From the NCBI GenBank assembly GCA_963837775.1, contig CAWIOX010000034.1:21608-85607 (forward strand): a stretch of 64,000 bases of DNA. The letters are read 5' to 3'. This document shows, one piece after another, positions 1 through 8,510 of this stretch. The position numbers were made by a program, and so were the translations under genes. The notes below the pieces were generated by a model. It had not been told where the DNA came from. It saw only the letters and a program-made list of their open reading frames with translations, and did no database searches. Within the stretch, counting starts at the first letter, position 1. Each line of letters opens with the position of its first letter. Source of the DNA: CAWIOX01 sp963837775. GTDB taxonomy: Bacteria; Pseudomonadota; Gammaproteobacteria; Burkholderiales; Burkholderiaceae_D.

Positions 1-2
1 CC

Positions 3-932
3 GTACTCGGTTCAGTCGCTGGCGTTGCACAAGCACAATCCGCAGTAACCGTCTACGGTAAGCTGGATCTGGGCCTGCAAAAAGTAACTGGCACACCAAC
101 TAGCCTGGAAAGCAATCACCAAAGCCGTCTGGGCTTCAAAGGCACTGAAGACCTCGGTGGCGGTTTGAACGCGATTTTCCAAATCGAAACACGTTTCAAT
201 GCTGACACTGGCGCAGTTCGTGGCTATTCCAATACCGAGCTGAGCGCTCCCGTTCTCAATCCATTGTTCGGCGGTCAAGCGATCGTTGGCCTGACAGGCG
301 CTTTCGGTACAGTCAAACTGGGCCGCACTTACAACGTAGTTGATGGCGTTGCTTCCGCAGCGGCTGATCCATTCGAAGGCGACGGCGTTGCCGCACTGAA
401 CGCATTGACTGCCCCGCGCCTGAGCAACACAGTCACTTACATCAGCCCAAGCATGAGCGGCTTCAGCGCAAGCGCACAAGCAGTATTGTCCGAAGTCTCC
501 GGCCAGAAAAACGGTTGGGGCGTCGCTGGTGCCTACGAAAACGGCCCGATCAGCGCAGGTCTTGGCTATCAAAAGCTGACTGCTGGTGCTGTTGGTGCTG
601 AGCAGCAAAACGTCTGGGGCCTGAACGCTGCCTACGCATTCGGCCCTGCCAAAGTATTGCTGGGTTACGATCGTCTGGACACCAAAACTGCTGGCGCACC
701 TAAGATCAAGAACCTCGTTCTCGGCGCAACTTACGAAATCGGCGCTGGCCTGATCAAGGCGGCTTACAATCAGACTAAATTCACTGAAACTGATCGTAAA
801 TATGCATTGGGCTACCAGCACAATATGTCCAAGCGCACTTCGGTCTATGCTGACGTTGCACACACAAACTTCGGCGCAACTGGCGTGGACTCGGTCAATG
901 GCGTTGAAGTTGGCGTAACACACAACTTCTAA
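3..932 (+). CDS. Outer-membrane porin, Gram-negative type (5' end cut by window)
   Basis: Forms a trimeric beta-barrel channel in the outer membrane. The frame is open from the window edge, starting inside a signal peptide (VLGSVAGVAQAQS, cleavage after AQA) and followed by the family hallmark SAVTVYGKLDLG. LGFKGTEDLGGGLNA and FGTVKLGR are typical of OmpC-like beta-strands in Burkholderiales porins (Porin_4), and the protein ends in Phe (VGVTHNF), the BAM recognition signal. About 309 codons are visible; by comparison with the next gene only some ten residues are missing. The ATG at 165 is internal and not the start. A strong terminator follows at 1015. Substrate cannot be told from sequence. 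Confidence 0.93.
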   Translation, partial: VLGSVAGVAQAQSAVTVYGKLDLGLQKVTGTPTSLESNHQSRLGFKGTEDLGGGLNAIFQIETRFNADTGAVRGYSNTELSAPVLNPLFGGQAIVGLTGAFGTVKLGRTYNVVDGVASAAADPFEGDGVAALNALTAPRLSNTVTYISPSMSGFSASAQAVLSEVSGQKNGWGVAGAYENGPISAGLGYQKLTAGAVGAEQQNVWGLNAAYAFGPAKVLLGYDRLDTKTAGAPKIKNLVLGATYEIGAGLIKAAYNQTKFTETDRKYALGYQHNMSKRTSVYADVAHTNFGATGVDSVNGVEVGVTHNF

Positions 933-1315
933 GCAACAAGAGACCTGATCTGATTTAACGAACACTGCAAAGTAGTCGTTATCTGGATTAAGGCTCTGCT
1001 GCCTGGCAAGTTGAACGGGCGACCATGGGAAACCATGGTCGCCCGTTTTATTTTTGATCTGAGAAAGCACCATGTCGGTGCACTGACAATAAACACTATT
1101 TGTTGCCGAAAAAATTTATTTACCGCACCGCACCATTCCGATCCGGCATACCTGTTGAAAAAAAACAACACTCCGCGCCAACTTTGACGCTCTTTGCAAA
1201 ATTACGCCGACGCAATTTACCAATACGTCAATCCCAAACACGTTAACTCGTAATCTTCATCCATCCGACAAGCATGAGCGGATTCTCAAGCACAATACTT
1301 AATCAAGGACTACAA
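933..1315. other. Intergenic region between porins 1 and 2
   Basis: Holds the porin 1 terminator (1015-1055) and then about 260 bases of AT-rich leader for porin 2, ending in AAGGAC seven bases before the ATG at 1316. I see no convincing sigma70 promoter and no gene. Short ORFs on either strand here lack family resemblance. Confidence 0.6.
1015..1055 (+). terminator. Rho-independent terminator of porin 1
   Basis: A perfect 14-bp stem (ACGGGCGACCATGG at 1015-1028 with its complement at 1033-1046) closed by a GAAA tetraloop, followed by TTTATTTTT. The near-symmetric flanks might allow some function on the other strand, but the T-run favours plus. Confidence 0.92.
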
Positions 1316-2307
1316 ATGAAAAAAACCCTGATCGCACTGGCTGTACTCGGTTCAGTTGCTGGTGTAGCGCAAGCGCAATCCGCTGTCACCATCTACGGCG
1401 TGCTGGATGCCGGCATCACTAAAGCGACTGGCAACTGCAACCAACAATTGGTTCCGGCGACAACAACCGCATCGGCTTCAAAGGCGTTGAAGATCTGGGC
1501 GGCGGTCTGAAAGCCACGTTCCAAATCGAAAACCGTTTTGACGTTGATACCGGCACCGTTGAAGGCGCTGGTTCACGTCCGCTGTTCCAAGGTCGTTCGA
1601 CTGTCGGCCTGGCAGGCGCTTTCGGTTCGCTCAAACTCGGTCGTGACCTGACTGCAAAACAAGCAACTGCAGCGGCATTTGATCCATGGGGCGCAACCCG
1701 TGCTCGCGGCGCATTCAATCCGGATCTGGACGATGCAGGCTACGTTTCACGGACCAGATGCAGCAGGAAATCGCTTCTCCAACGCGGCGTTCTATAACTC
1801 GCCAGTCATGAGCGGCTTCCAGGTCAATGTTTCTGTTGCAACCAAAGAAGCTGTGGTCATCAATCAAAATGTACCAGGCACAGTATTTACACCGAGCGTG
1901 GTTCCCGTATCGCTTTCCGGCACCTACAACAACGGCCCGATCGGTGCAGCATTGTCCTACGAGCGTAACGGTGCTCGAGACCAAGTTCTGGTCACTGGCT
2001 GGTTCTTATGCAGTTGGCCCAGCTAACCTGATGGCGACTTACGCACAGACAAAAAGACATGTTACCAGCTGTCAAAACCAAAGCCTGGACTCTCGGTGCA
2101 CGCGTTGTTGCCGGCCCTGGCGATGTATTGGTTGGCTACGGTCAGAAAAATCCTGATGGCGCTTCTAACACAACCAAGAAATTCGCAATTGGCTACGAGT
2201 ACAAATTGTCCAAGCGTACTTACCTGTACACTGATGCAATCAACTACAAAAACCCGAATGTTGATGCAGTCAACACATTCGACGTTGGCGTACACCACAG
2301 CTTCTAA
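1316..2307 (+). pseudogene. Outer-membrane porin, frame broken at several sites
   Basis: Paralogue of porin 1: it starts MKKTLIALAVLGSVAGVAQA with the same mature start (QSAVTIYG), and the signal-peptide DNA is nearly the same in both. ATG at 1316 is preceded by AAGGAC. The frame changes near 1440, 1750, 1980 and 2055, yet the pieces read as one porin: GFKGVEDLGGGLKA, then GPDAAGNRFSNAAFYNSP, then ETKFWSLAGSYAVGPANL, then KTKAWTLGARVVAG to a C-terminal VHHSF. Removing five single bases (two near 1437-1448, one each near 1752, 1977 and 2056) restores a 328-residue porin, the expected size. All are insertions, so base-calling error is more likely than real inactivation. A hairpin terminator follows. 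Confidence 0.85.
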
Positions 2308-2350
2308 TCAAGTGCAGGCGTAAGCCTGCGATGATGGAAAGTTGGTTTTG

Positions 2351-2380
2351 CAAAAGGCACCTTCGGGTGCTTTTTGTTTT
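2351..2380 (+). terminator. Rho-independent terminator of porin 2
   Basis: CAAAAGGCACC (2351-2361), TTCG loop, GGTGCTTTTTG (2366-2376) and further T residues. The 11-bp stem contains one G-U pair. The UUCG tetraloop and T-run make this a standard terminator about 45 bases after the porin stop. Confidence 0.9.
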
Positions 2381-2701
2381 ACTGGCAACCATCCTGCCAT
2401 TACGCACCGTGGCGCTGTTTGTAATCCCGCGCGCATTTAGCTCGGCTATCTCGCCCTCTAATTGCAACAACGCTGTATGCCCCTCCAAATCCGTGCCCTC
2501 TTGCATGATTGTTGACTTGAGCCGGCCTTATCTTGACGTTGCTTCCTGGCTGTATTTTCTTTACAACACTAATTAGAAAGTTTCCACTAACTAAGGTTTG
2601 CAGCCTAGGCAAGCCAAACATTTGCGGGCATATTAAGCATTAGAGAATAGTACGCACGTTCTTTTATGCAAAATACACAACAACAATCGGAGACAACAGG
2701 C
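2381..2701. other. Intergenic region upstream of porin 3
   Basis: About 320 bases with no supported gene. An 81-codon open frame spanning 2331-2576 starts inside the preceding terminator and shows no family resemblance, so it is left out. The region presumably carries the porin 3 promoter and leader. GGAGA lies about ten bases before the ATG at 2702. Confidence 0.5.
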
Positions 2702-4012
2702 ATGAAAACAAAATTATTGGCAGGCTTGATCGGCGCTTGTTTCGCAGCGCCGGTGTGGGCGCAATCGAACATCACCATCTACGGCATCATGGATGCCGGG
2801 ATTCATGTATCGAGCAATGGCGAAGGCACGAAGACCAAGCTGGTCAGCGGCATCGCCGACGGTTCGCGCCTTGGCTTCAAGGGCACTGAAGATCTGGGTG
2901 GTGGTTACAAAGCCATTTTCAACATCGAATCACGCATTGAACTGGATAACGGCACACAGCAAGCAGGCAATATCAGCGATAACCAGGGCTTTGCTCTGAC
3001 CAAGGGCATGGTGTTCCCCGCACCGGTACCGCAACTGGCGCCAATCGCGGCGGGCGCGTTAGCTGCCGCGCAAAAAGCAATGCAACCGGCGATTAACGTC
3101 AATACCAACAATGCCTTGTTTGACCGTACCGCGATGGTTGGCCTGGTCACGCCGGTCGGCGCGATTCTGGCCGGACGCATGTACACGCCGGCCTATGAAG
3201 TCTTTGCAGCGGCAGACACGTTTGAAACCGGCACCGCAGGCAGCTGGAGCAGCGTCACGCAAGGTGGCGGCGGCCTTTTGACGGCAGGCACCGCGATCCG
3301 TTCCGACAAAGCGCTGCAATACCGGATTGCGCTGCCGAGCGGCATCTCTGCGGCTGTGATGTATGGCTTCAAGAATTCCGGTTACGTCGGCCTGGACGAC
3401 AAGTTCTGGGCGGCCAACGTGATGTACAAGGCCAACGGCTTTAATGCCGGCCTGGGCCACAATCATGGCTACGACCAGAGCGGCAACCAGGGCTTGGTGA
3501 CAACCACCTTGGGCGGCTCATATGAAACCGGTGCGATGAAGTTTTTTGTCGGTTATCAAGCGATGAAAAATGACAACTCGGTCTTGATTCCGGTGCTGGC
3601 CAATGCCTGGGATACCCAGATTGCACCTGGATTAATCGCCAAGGGCGCACCGGCTGCATTGATCAATGGCGTATACACGCCTATCTTCAAGAGCAATCTT
3701 GCCAGGAACTTCAAGCTCGACGCCGACAGCATTAGCCTCGGCATGCATTACACCGTTGGCAGCGGTCGCATCATGGGCTCGGTCAGTCGCATGAACGACA
3801 AAACGGCATTCAACAACGACGCCACGCAATACGCAATTGGCTATGACTACAATCTGTCCAAGCGCACCGATATCTACACCGTGTTTTCCTATATCAAAAA
3901 CGATAACGCCGCGCAATATGCACCGGGTGCGGCCAGTGCTCCCGGCGGCTTCACCAGCGCTGGCGGCGAAGCGGGCCGCGCACTGCAGCTTGGCATGCGC
4001 CACCGGTTTTGA
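2702..4012 (+). CDS. Outer-membrane porin with long loops
   Basis: General-diffusion-type outer-membrane porin of 436 residues. Start ATG 2702 is chosen over the upstream in-frame ATG at 2666 because it gives a clean signal peptide (MKTKLLAGLIGACFAAPVWA, cleavage before QSNITIYG) and has GGAGA upstream. Family marks are LGFKGTEDLGGGYKA, a Tyr/Phe-rich beta-strand series, YNLSKRTDIYT near the end and C-terminal Phe (MRHRF). It is about 110 residues longer than its two neighbours, mostly in a hydrophobic, alanine-rich insertion around residues 105-140, probably an extracellular or constriction loop. The three porins are in tandem but separately terminated. Substrate unknown. Confidence 0.93.
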   Translation: MKTKLLAGLIGACFAAPVWAQSNITIYGIMDAGIHVSSNGEGTKTKLVSGIADGSRLGFKGTEDLGGGYKAIFNIESRIELDNGTQQAGNISDNQGFALTKGMVFPAPVPQLAPIAAGALAAAQKAMQPAINVNTNNALFDRTAMVGLVTPVGAILAGRMYTPAYEVFAAADTFETGTAGSWSSVTQGGGGLLTAGTAIRSDKALQYRIALPSGISAAVMYGFKNSGYVGLDDKFWAANVMYKANGFNAGLGHNHGYDQSGNQGLVTTTLGGSYETGAMKFFVGYQAMKNDNSVLIPVLANAWDTQIAPGLIAKGAPAALINGVYTPIFKSNLARNFKLDADSISLGMHYTVGSGRIMGSVSRMNDKTAFNNDATQYAIGYDYNLSKRTDIYTVFSYIKNDNAAQYAPGAASAPGGFTSAGGEAGRALQLGMRHRF

Positions 4013-4072
4013 GAGTGATGGCATAGGCGTGCGACGCGCAGAAGCCTGATGGCGTCTTCAAGGTCTGGCTAT

Positions 4073-4104
4073 AAAAAGGGGATGCCGACAGGCATCCCCT
4101 TTTA
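4073..4104 (+). terminator. Rho-independent terminator of porin 3
   Basis: AAAAGGGGATGCC (4074-4086), GACA loop, GGCATCCCCTTTT (4091-4103). A perfect 13-bp stem with A residues before and T residues after, so it could work on both strands. Confidence 0.92.
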
Positions 4105-4166
4105 CATTGCGCAATGCCTACAGATGGGCTGGACTCGGTTAAAATTGGCGCACCATTTTATCCACA

Positions 4167-4240
4167 GGGCTGGCACAGAATGACGAGACTGTTGCATGTC
4201 CGCCGCAGCGATCTGAGCGCCATAGCCCCTGTGCCAGCCC
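4167..4240. repeat. 12-bp inverted repeat upstream of the DUF484 gene
   Basis: GGGCTGGCACAG (4167-4178) is repeated exactly inverted as CTGTGCCAGCCC (4229-4240), with 50 bases between. There is no T-run. It lies 31 bases before the start of the DUF484 gene, so in RNA it would fold into a large hairpin in the leader. Function unknown. Confidence 0.6.
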
Positions 4241-4271
4241 GCAGACTTTACTGATCTATTGACAATCAACG

Positions 4272-4940
4272 ATGAACTCCACACTGGACTCTAACCGCGT
4301 CGCGCAATTCCTGGCCGACACACCGAATTTCTTTGAAGAACACGCCGGATTGCTGGGCAAGGTGCAACTGGCCAGCGCCCATACCGGCCGCGCGATCTCG
4401 CTGCAGGAGCGCCAGATGGAAATCATGCGCGAAAAGTACAAGGCGCTGGAATTACGGCTGGCCGATCTGATGCGGCTGGGGCAGGAAAATGATGTGCTGG
4501 CGCAAAAATTCCAGTCCTGGACCCAGATTTTGCTGCTGGCGCGCAACGATGTCGACCTGCCCCATGTGCTGGTCAGCGGCTTGCAGACCATTTTCGACAT
4601 GCCGTACGCGACCTTGCGGCTGTGGGGCGTGGCGCCCGATTTCATGCACGGCTGGTTCGCGCAGGAGGTGCCGGAAGATGCGAAAATTTTTGCGCGCAGC
4701 CTGACCGTGCCGTATTGCGGCGCCAATAATGATTTCGAGACGGTACGCTTGCTGGAGGATGCCGATCTGGTGCAATCGGCGGCCATTCTGCCGTTGCGGG
4801 TCGGCATAGGATCCGAAGCGTTCGGCTTGCTGATACTCGGCTCGCCCGATGCGCAACGCTTCACCGAGGACATGGCGACCGATTTCCTGGCCAATCTCGG
4901 CATGACCGCCAGCGCCGCCCTGAGCTGCCTGCTGGCTTGA
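4272..4940 (+). CDS. DUF484 family protein
   Basis: Cytoplasmic protein of 222 residues of the DUF484 family, a GAF-like fold commonly encoded next to xerC. It begins with the helical NRVAQFLADTPNFFEEHAGLL segment, continues with a coiled stretch (residues about 35-70) and then the GAF-like core with DMPYATLRLWG and a late FGLLILGSPDAQRF segment. Its TGA stop overlaps the proposed TTG start of xerC, so the two are translationally coupled. The biochemical role of the family is not established. The dapF gene often seen upstream in other bacteria is absent; the porin terminator lies there instead. Confidence 0.85.
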   Translation: MNSTLDSNRVAQFLADTPNFFEEHAGLLGKVQLASAHTGRAISLQERQMEIMREKYKALELRLADLMRLGQENDVLAQKFQSWTQILLLARNDVDLPHVLVSGLQTIFDMPYATLRLWGVAPDFMHGWFAQEVPEDAKIFARSLTVPYCGANNDFETVRLLEDADLVQSAAILPLRVGIGSEAFGLLILGSPDAQRFTEDMATDFLANLGMTASAALSCLLA

Positions 4941-5924
4941 ATCCAGTCACCGGGCTTGAGGTGAGCGCAACCGGCAACCGGATGCTGATCGAGCGCTGCC
5001 TTGCCAGCCTCGCCACCCAGCGCAAGCTGTCGCCGCATACGGTCAGCGGCTACGGGCGCGACCTGCAGCAGCTGGCCGCCTTGCTGGGTGAAGCTGCATT
5101 GCCGGCAGTCAGTCACCAGCAGATCCGCAAGTTTGCATCGCAATTGCATGCGCAAGGCCTGAACCCGCGCAGCATCGCGCGCAAACTGTCGGCCTGGCGC
5201 GTGTTCTTCGGCTGGCTGTCGGATCAGGTCGTGCTGCCATCCAATCCGGTCGATGGCATCAAGCCGCCCAAGCGCGCCAAAACCCTGCCGCAGGCGCTGT
5301 GCGCCGATGATGCGGTGCGTCTGGTATCCCAGGCCCAGCCTGGCAAGAATCCGGATTCTGCCAGCCAGCACTGCAACCGCGCGATGTTCGAGCTGCTGTA
5401 CTCCAGCGGCCTGCGCGTGTCGGAACTGGTCGGACTCGATGTGCGCTATGCCGGCAGCAACAGCCGGCCATACTTCGCTGGGCTGGATCGATTTCGATGC
5501 GCACGAAGTGACGGTGACCGGCAAGGGCAACAAGGTGCGCAGCGTGCCGGTGGGACAGGCCGCCATGGAGGCGCTGGCCGACTGGCTGGCGCTGCGCGGC
5601 ACGCTGGTGAAAACTGACCCGCATCCGCTGTTCCTGAGCGAACGCGGCAGCCGCATGTCGCCGCGCGTGGTGCAGCTGCGGCTGAAGGCGCATGCGCAGG
5701 CGCTGACGATTCCGGCCGATGTGCATCCGCACATGCTGCGCCACTCGTTCGCCTCGCATGTGCTGCAATCGTCCGGCGATTTGCGCGCGGTGCAGGAAAT
5801 GCTGGGCCACAGCAGCATCAGCGCGACCCAGGTGTATACCTCGCTCGATTTCCAGCGTCTGGCAACCGTATACGATGCGGCCCATCCGCGGGCCAAGAAA
5901 AGCCGCCCATCAGAGCCGGAATAA
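4937..5924 (+). CDS. xerC: Site-specific tyrosine recombinase XerC (frameshift in this sequence)
   Basis: Resolves chromosome dimers at dif together with XerD. The first part has the SAM-like core-binding domain (LSPHTVSGYGRDLQQL) and the first catalytic Arg in SSGLRVSEL; the second part, in the next frame, has the strand Lys region TGKGNKVRSVP, HMLRHSFASHVL, LGHSS and the nucleophile Tyr in TQVYTSLDF. The frame shifts by +1 between about 5450 and 5485; removing one base gives about 328 residues, or 313 from the ATG at 4982. The TTG at 4937 overlaps the upstream stop; GTG 4961 and ATG 4982 are alternatives. XerC is conserved, so an error in the sequence is the likelier cause. Confidence 0.88.
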
Positions 5925-5940
5925 ACTCCAATTTCAACAA

Positions 5941-6026
5941 AAACATGGGGGTATATTCAAAAACAATGCACTTCCCGCACGTATTCATTGGCATCTTTTA
6001 AAATACACCTCATGGTATATTTTTTG
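5941..6026 (-). repeat. Intergenic structured repeat, copy A
   Basis: Read on the minus strand: an AAAATATAC / GTGTATTTT hairpin (6023-6000) with loop CATGAG, then GCCAATGAA, CGTGCGG and a second ATACCCCC box (ending near 5947). The two ATAC boxes are 64 bases apart. Very close to copy C, including CATTGTTTT in the core. It lies between the xerC stop and the Fur-family gene, in the opposite orientation to both. Confidence 0.8.
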
Positions 6027-6156
6027 AGATCAGACAGCACCACTGACAGGCATGGAGTGGGCGACAACCTTGATATGCATCACAAACTTCGGCATCACTT
6101 GCAACTCAATTGCATATTTGCGGCATAATCCTCCAATCTCCGCATCACACAACATC

Positions 6157-6741
6157 ATGAAGAGTACCTCCATCACCACCGACCGCAAGTCAACTGCAAG
6201 CCCCGCCGCCGACAGCAGCGCAGCGCAGGCCGAAGCGTGCCTGCGCGACGCCTCGGTGCGCGTCACGCCGGCCCGCGTGAAGGTGCTGGCCGCCCTGCTC
6301 GGCGCGCACCGCGCTTTTTCCCATCAGGATGTGCAGGAAGCCTTCACCGACATGGATCGCGTGACCTTGTACCGCGCGCTGGATTGCCTGATCGAGGCCG
6401 GCCTGGCGCACAAGATCGCCGGCGATGACCGGGTTTTTCGCTACAGCGCCGGCAACGAGCATGGTGCACCCGAGATGTCGCAGCCGGCAGGTGCACGCAC
6501 GCAGGCACCTGCGCAGCACCAGCACGGCCATTTCAAATGCACCCGTTGCGCCAAGGTGTTCTGCCTCAGCAGCGATGGCGAGGCGGGGCTGTTAGCGGAT
6601 CTGCTGTCGGCCTCGGCCACGCCGCAATCGACGGTGCGCCAGCAATTGCAAACAGCGCTGCAGGAAAATCTGGGACCGGGCTTTCAAAGCCACGATATCG
6701 AACTCACCATCAAGGGCTGGTGCGCTGATTGCGCAAGCTAA
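6157..6741 (+). CDS. Fur-family metal-responsive repressor (Zur-like)
   Basis: DNA-binding repressor of 194 residues. It has the winged-helix (VTPARVKVLAALL, FSHQDVQEAF, DRVTLYRALDCL), then a metal-binding half with HQHGHFKCTRCAKVFCL (His cluster plus CxxC) and a C-terminal CADC, the second cysteine pair of a structural zinc site. A Gln/Ala/His-rich insertion precedes the metal site. Start ATG 6157; an upstream in-frame ATG (6052) adds sequence unlike the family. It lies 25 bases before a CobW-type GTPase and near an ABC system of a type known to be zinc-regulated, which suggests zinc rather than iron sensing. No clear Zur box was recognised, so the metal is inference. Confidence 0.85.
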   Translation: MKSTSITTDRKSTASPAADSSAAQAEACLRDASVRVTPARVKVLAALLGAHRAFSHQDVQEAFTDMDRVTLYRALDCLIEAGLAHKIAGDDRVFRYSAGNEHGAPEMSQPAGARTQAPAQHQHGHFKCTRCAKVFCLSSDGEAGLLADLLSASATPQSTVRQQLQTALQENLGPGFQSHDIELTIKGWCADCAS

Positions 6742-6766
6742 CTTTCAATCTCCTTTCATACTGACT

Positions 6767-7808
6767 ATGGCTCTGATCCCCACCACCATCCTGACCGGCT
6801 TTCTCGGCGCCGGCAAAACCACGCTGCTCAACCGCATCCTGCAGGAAGACCACGGCCTGAAGATTGCGGTGATCGAAAACGAATTCGGCCAGGAAAATAT
6901 CGACAACGAAATCCTGGTGCAGGACAGCAATGAACAAATCGTCGAGATGAATAACGGCTGCATCTGCTGCAGCATCCGCGGCGACCTGATCGTCGCGCTC
7001 GGCACGCTGGCGCAGAAACGCGATGCCGGCGAACTGCAGTTCGACCGCATCGTGATCGAAACCACCGGCCTGGCCAATCCGGGGCCGGTCGCGCAGACTT
7101 TTTTCATGGATGACGAAGTTGCGCTGCATTACATGCTGGATGCGATCATCACGGTGGTCGATGCGAAACATGGGATGCAGCAACTGGACGAGCATGAAGA
7201 AGCGCAGCGCCAGGCCGGTTTCGCCGACCGCATGCTGCTGTCGAAAACCGATCTGGTCAGCGCGGCCGAGATCGATGCACTGACGCGCGCGCCTGAAGCG
7301 CATCAATCCGCGCGCCGCGATCGGCAAGGTCGATTTCGGCCGCGCCCCGCTGGCCGAGATCCTCGATATCCGCGGCTTCAACCTGAATGAAAAGCTGGAA
7401 ATCGATCCCGATTTTCTGGCCGCGGAAGCGCAACAAGCCGAGCATCAGCATGACTGCCATGCGCACGGCGATACGCGATGCGACCATGCCCACCACCATC
7501 ATGCGCACAGCGACGAGATCGCCGCGTTTGTCTTCAAAAGCGAGCGCGCGTTCAACACCGCGCTGCTCGATGAATTCCTCGGCGGCCTGGTGCAAGTGTA
7601 TGGTCCGCGCATGTTGCGCTATAAAGGCGTGTTGCTGATGGAGGGCGCCGACCGCAAGGTATTGTTCCAGGGCGTGCACCAACTGATGGGCACCGATATC
7701 GGCGGAAAATGGGCCGATGGCGAAACCCGCATCAGCAAAATGGTATTTATTGGCAAAAACCTACCAAAAGACATTTTTTTACGCGGACTGGAACAGTGTT
7801 TGGTATAA
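6767..7808 (+). CDS. CobW/COG0523 family GTPase, zinc-chaperone type (frameshift in this sequence)
   Basis: G3E-family P-loop GTPase, probably a zinc metallochaperone. Walker A GFLGAGKTTLLNR (residues about 10-22), ENEFG, the family metal motif GCICCS (about 65-70), ETTGLANP and LSKTD. The C-terminal CobW domain lies in the next frame and contains a metal-binding histidine run (HDCHAHGDTRCDHAHHHH near 7455-7505). The frame shifts near 7290 in a CGCGCG stretch; removal of one base gives LTRRLKRINPRAAIGKVDF and a 346-residue protein. Follows the Fur-family gene closely, which fits regulation by metal supply. Confidence 0.88.
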
Positions 7809-7962
7809 ACTACGCGCGCTTTTAGGTGCAAAGGTGGTGAGGCGTAGCAAAACGGAACAGGCCAGTGCAGCCGATTACCCCCAAGTCTGACAACTTGCTG
7901 GCTACACAGTCGCCTGATTAACAGATAGAATTGACTTAACCGTCGTATCGAAAGTAAGCGAA

Positions 7963-8418
7963 GTGACTACTAAAACCAAACAAACATCCACGACCGCCAA
8001 TCCGGATGCTCCGCTCCTGACTGAAGACCAGATCCTCAAAATGAGCGAGGCGGACTACATGAACGAGGCGCAGCTGGCATTCTTCAAGGCCCGTTTGCAG
8101 CAGCTTGAAAAAGACTTGCTCAAAAATGCCGGCGAAACCACCGAACACCTGCGCGAGACCGTGCTGGTGCCCGATCCGGCCGACCGCGCGACCATCGAGG
8201 AAGAGCACGCGCTGGAACTGCGCACCCGCGACCGCGAACGCAAACTGCTGAAAAAAGTGCAGCAATCGATCGCCAGCATCGACAGCGGCGAATACGGTTG
8301 GTGCGAAGAGACCGGCGAGCCGATCGGCGTTCCGCGCTTGCTGGCACGTCCTACCGCCACCCTGTCGCTGGAAGCCCAGCAACGGCGCGAGATCAAGCAG
8401 AAACTGTACGGCGATTGA
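7963..8418 (+). CDS. dksA: RNA polymerase-binding transcription factor DksA
   Basis: Binds the RNA polymerase secondary channel and, with ppGpp, controls rRNA and amino-acid promoters. 151 residues with GTG start at 7963. The coiled-coil tip DPADRATIEEEHALELRTRDRERKLL is split here as DPADRA and LRTRDRERKLLKK; the conserved Asp residues are present. The globular domain reads YGWCEETGEPIGVPRLLARP then TATLSLEAQ: three of the four zinc cysteines of the enterobacterial protein are gone, leaving one Cys. This zinc-free form is normal in beta- and alphaproteobacteria. A leader of about 150 bases precedes it, and a terminator follows. Confidence 0.94.
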   Translation: MTTKTKQTSTTANPDAPLLTEDQILKMSEADYMNEAQLAFFKARLQQLEKDLLKNAGETTEHLRETVLVPDPADRATIEEEHALELRTRDRERKLLKKVQQSIASIDSGEYGWCEETGEPIGVPRLLARPTATLSLEAQQRREIKQKLYGD

Positions 8419-8460
8419 TGCCCGCAACGGCATAAACCCGGCAACACAGCGTTACAAATC

Positions 8461-8492
8461 AGCGTGCGGATAGGTTTCTCGCACGCTTTTTA
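8461..8492 (+). terminator. Rho-independent terminator of dksA
   Basis: AGCGTGCG (8461-8468) pairs with CGCACGCT (8480-8487) around an 11-base loop, followed by TTTTTATT. It ends seven bases before a TATAAT box of the next gene. Confidence 0.88.
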
Positions 8493-8498
8493 TTGCCT

Positions 8499-8504
8499 TA
8501 TAAT
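8499..8504 (+). promoter_or_regulatory. TATAAT -10 element placed for a leaderless transcript
   Basis: A perfect TATAAT ends six bases before the ATG at 8511, so initiation at the usual distance would fall on or next to the start codon. No good TTGACA lies 16-18 bases upstream, where the dksA terminator arm is. No Shine-Dalgarno sequence precedes this ATG. Confidence 0.5.
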
Positions 8505-8510
8505 GCAACC

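Noticed and set aside
2331..2576. An 81-residue ORF between porins 2 and 3
   Set aside because: It starts before and reads through the porin 2 terminator, has no ribosome site and no resemblance to known proteins.
6050..6156. A Zur box upstream of the Fur-family gene
   Set aside because: The region is AT-rich with TTGCAA and TTGCAT repeats but shows no palindrome like known Zur sites; not called.
7809..7962. A riboswitch (cobalamin or metal type) in the dksA leader
   Set aside because: The leader is about 150 bases and G-rich, but I could not place conserved riboswitch core motifs or an expression platform.
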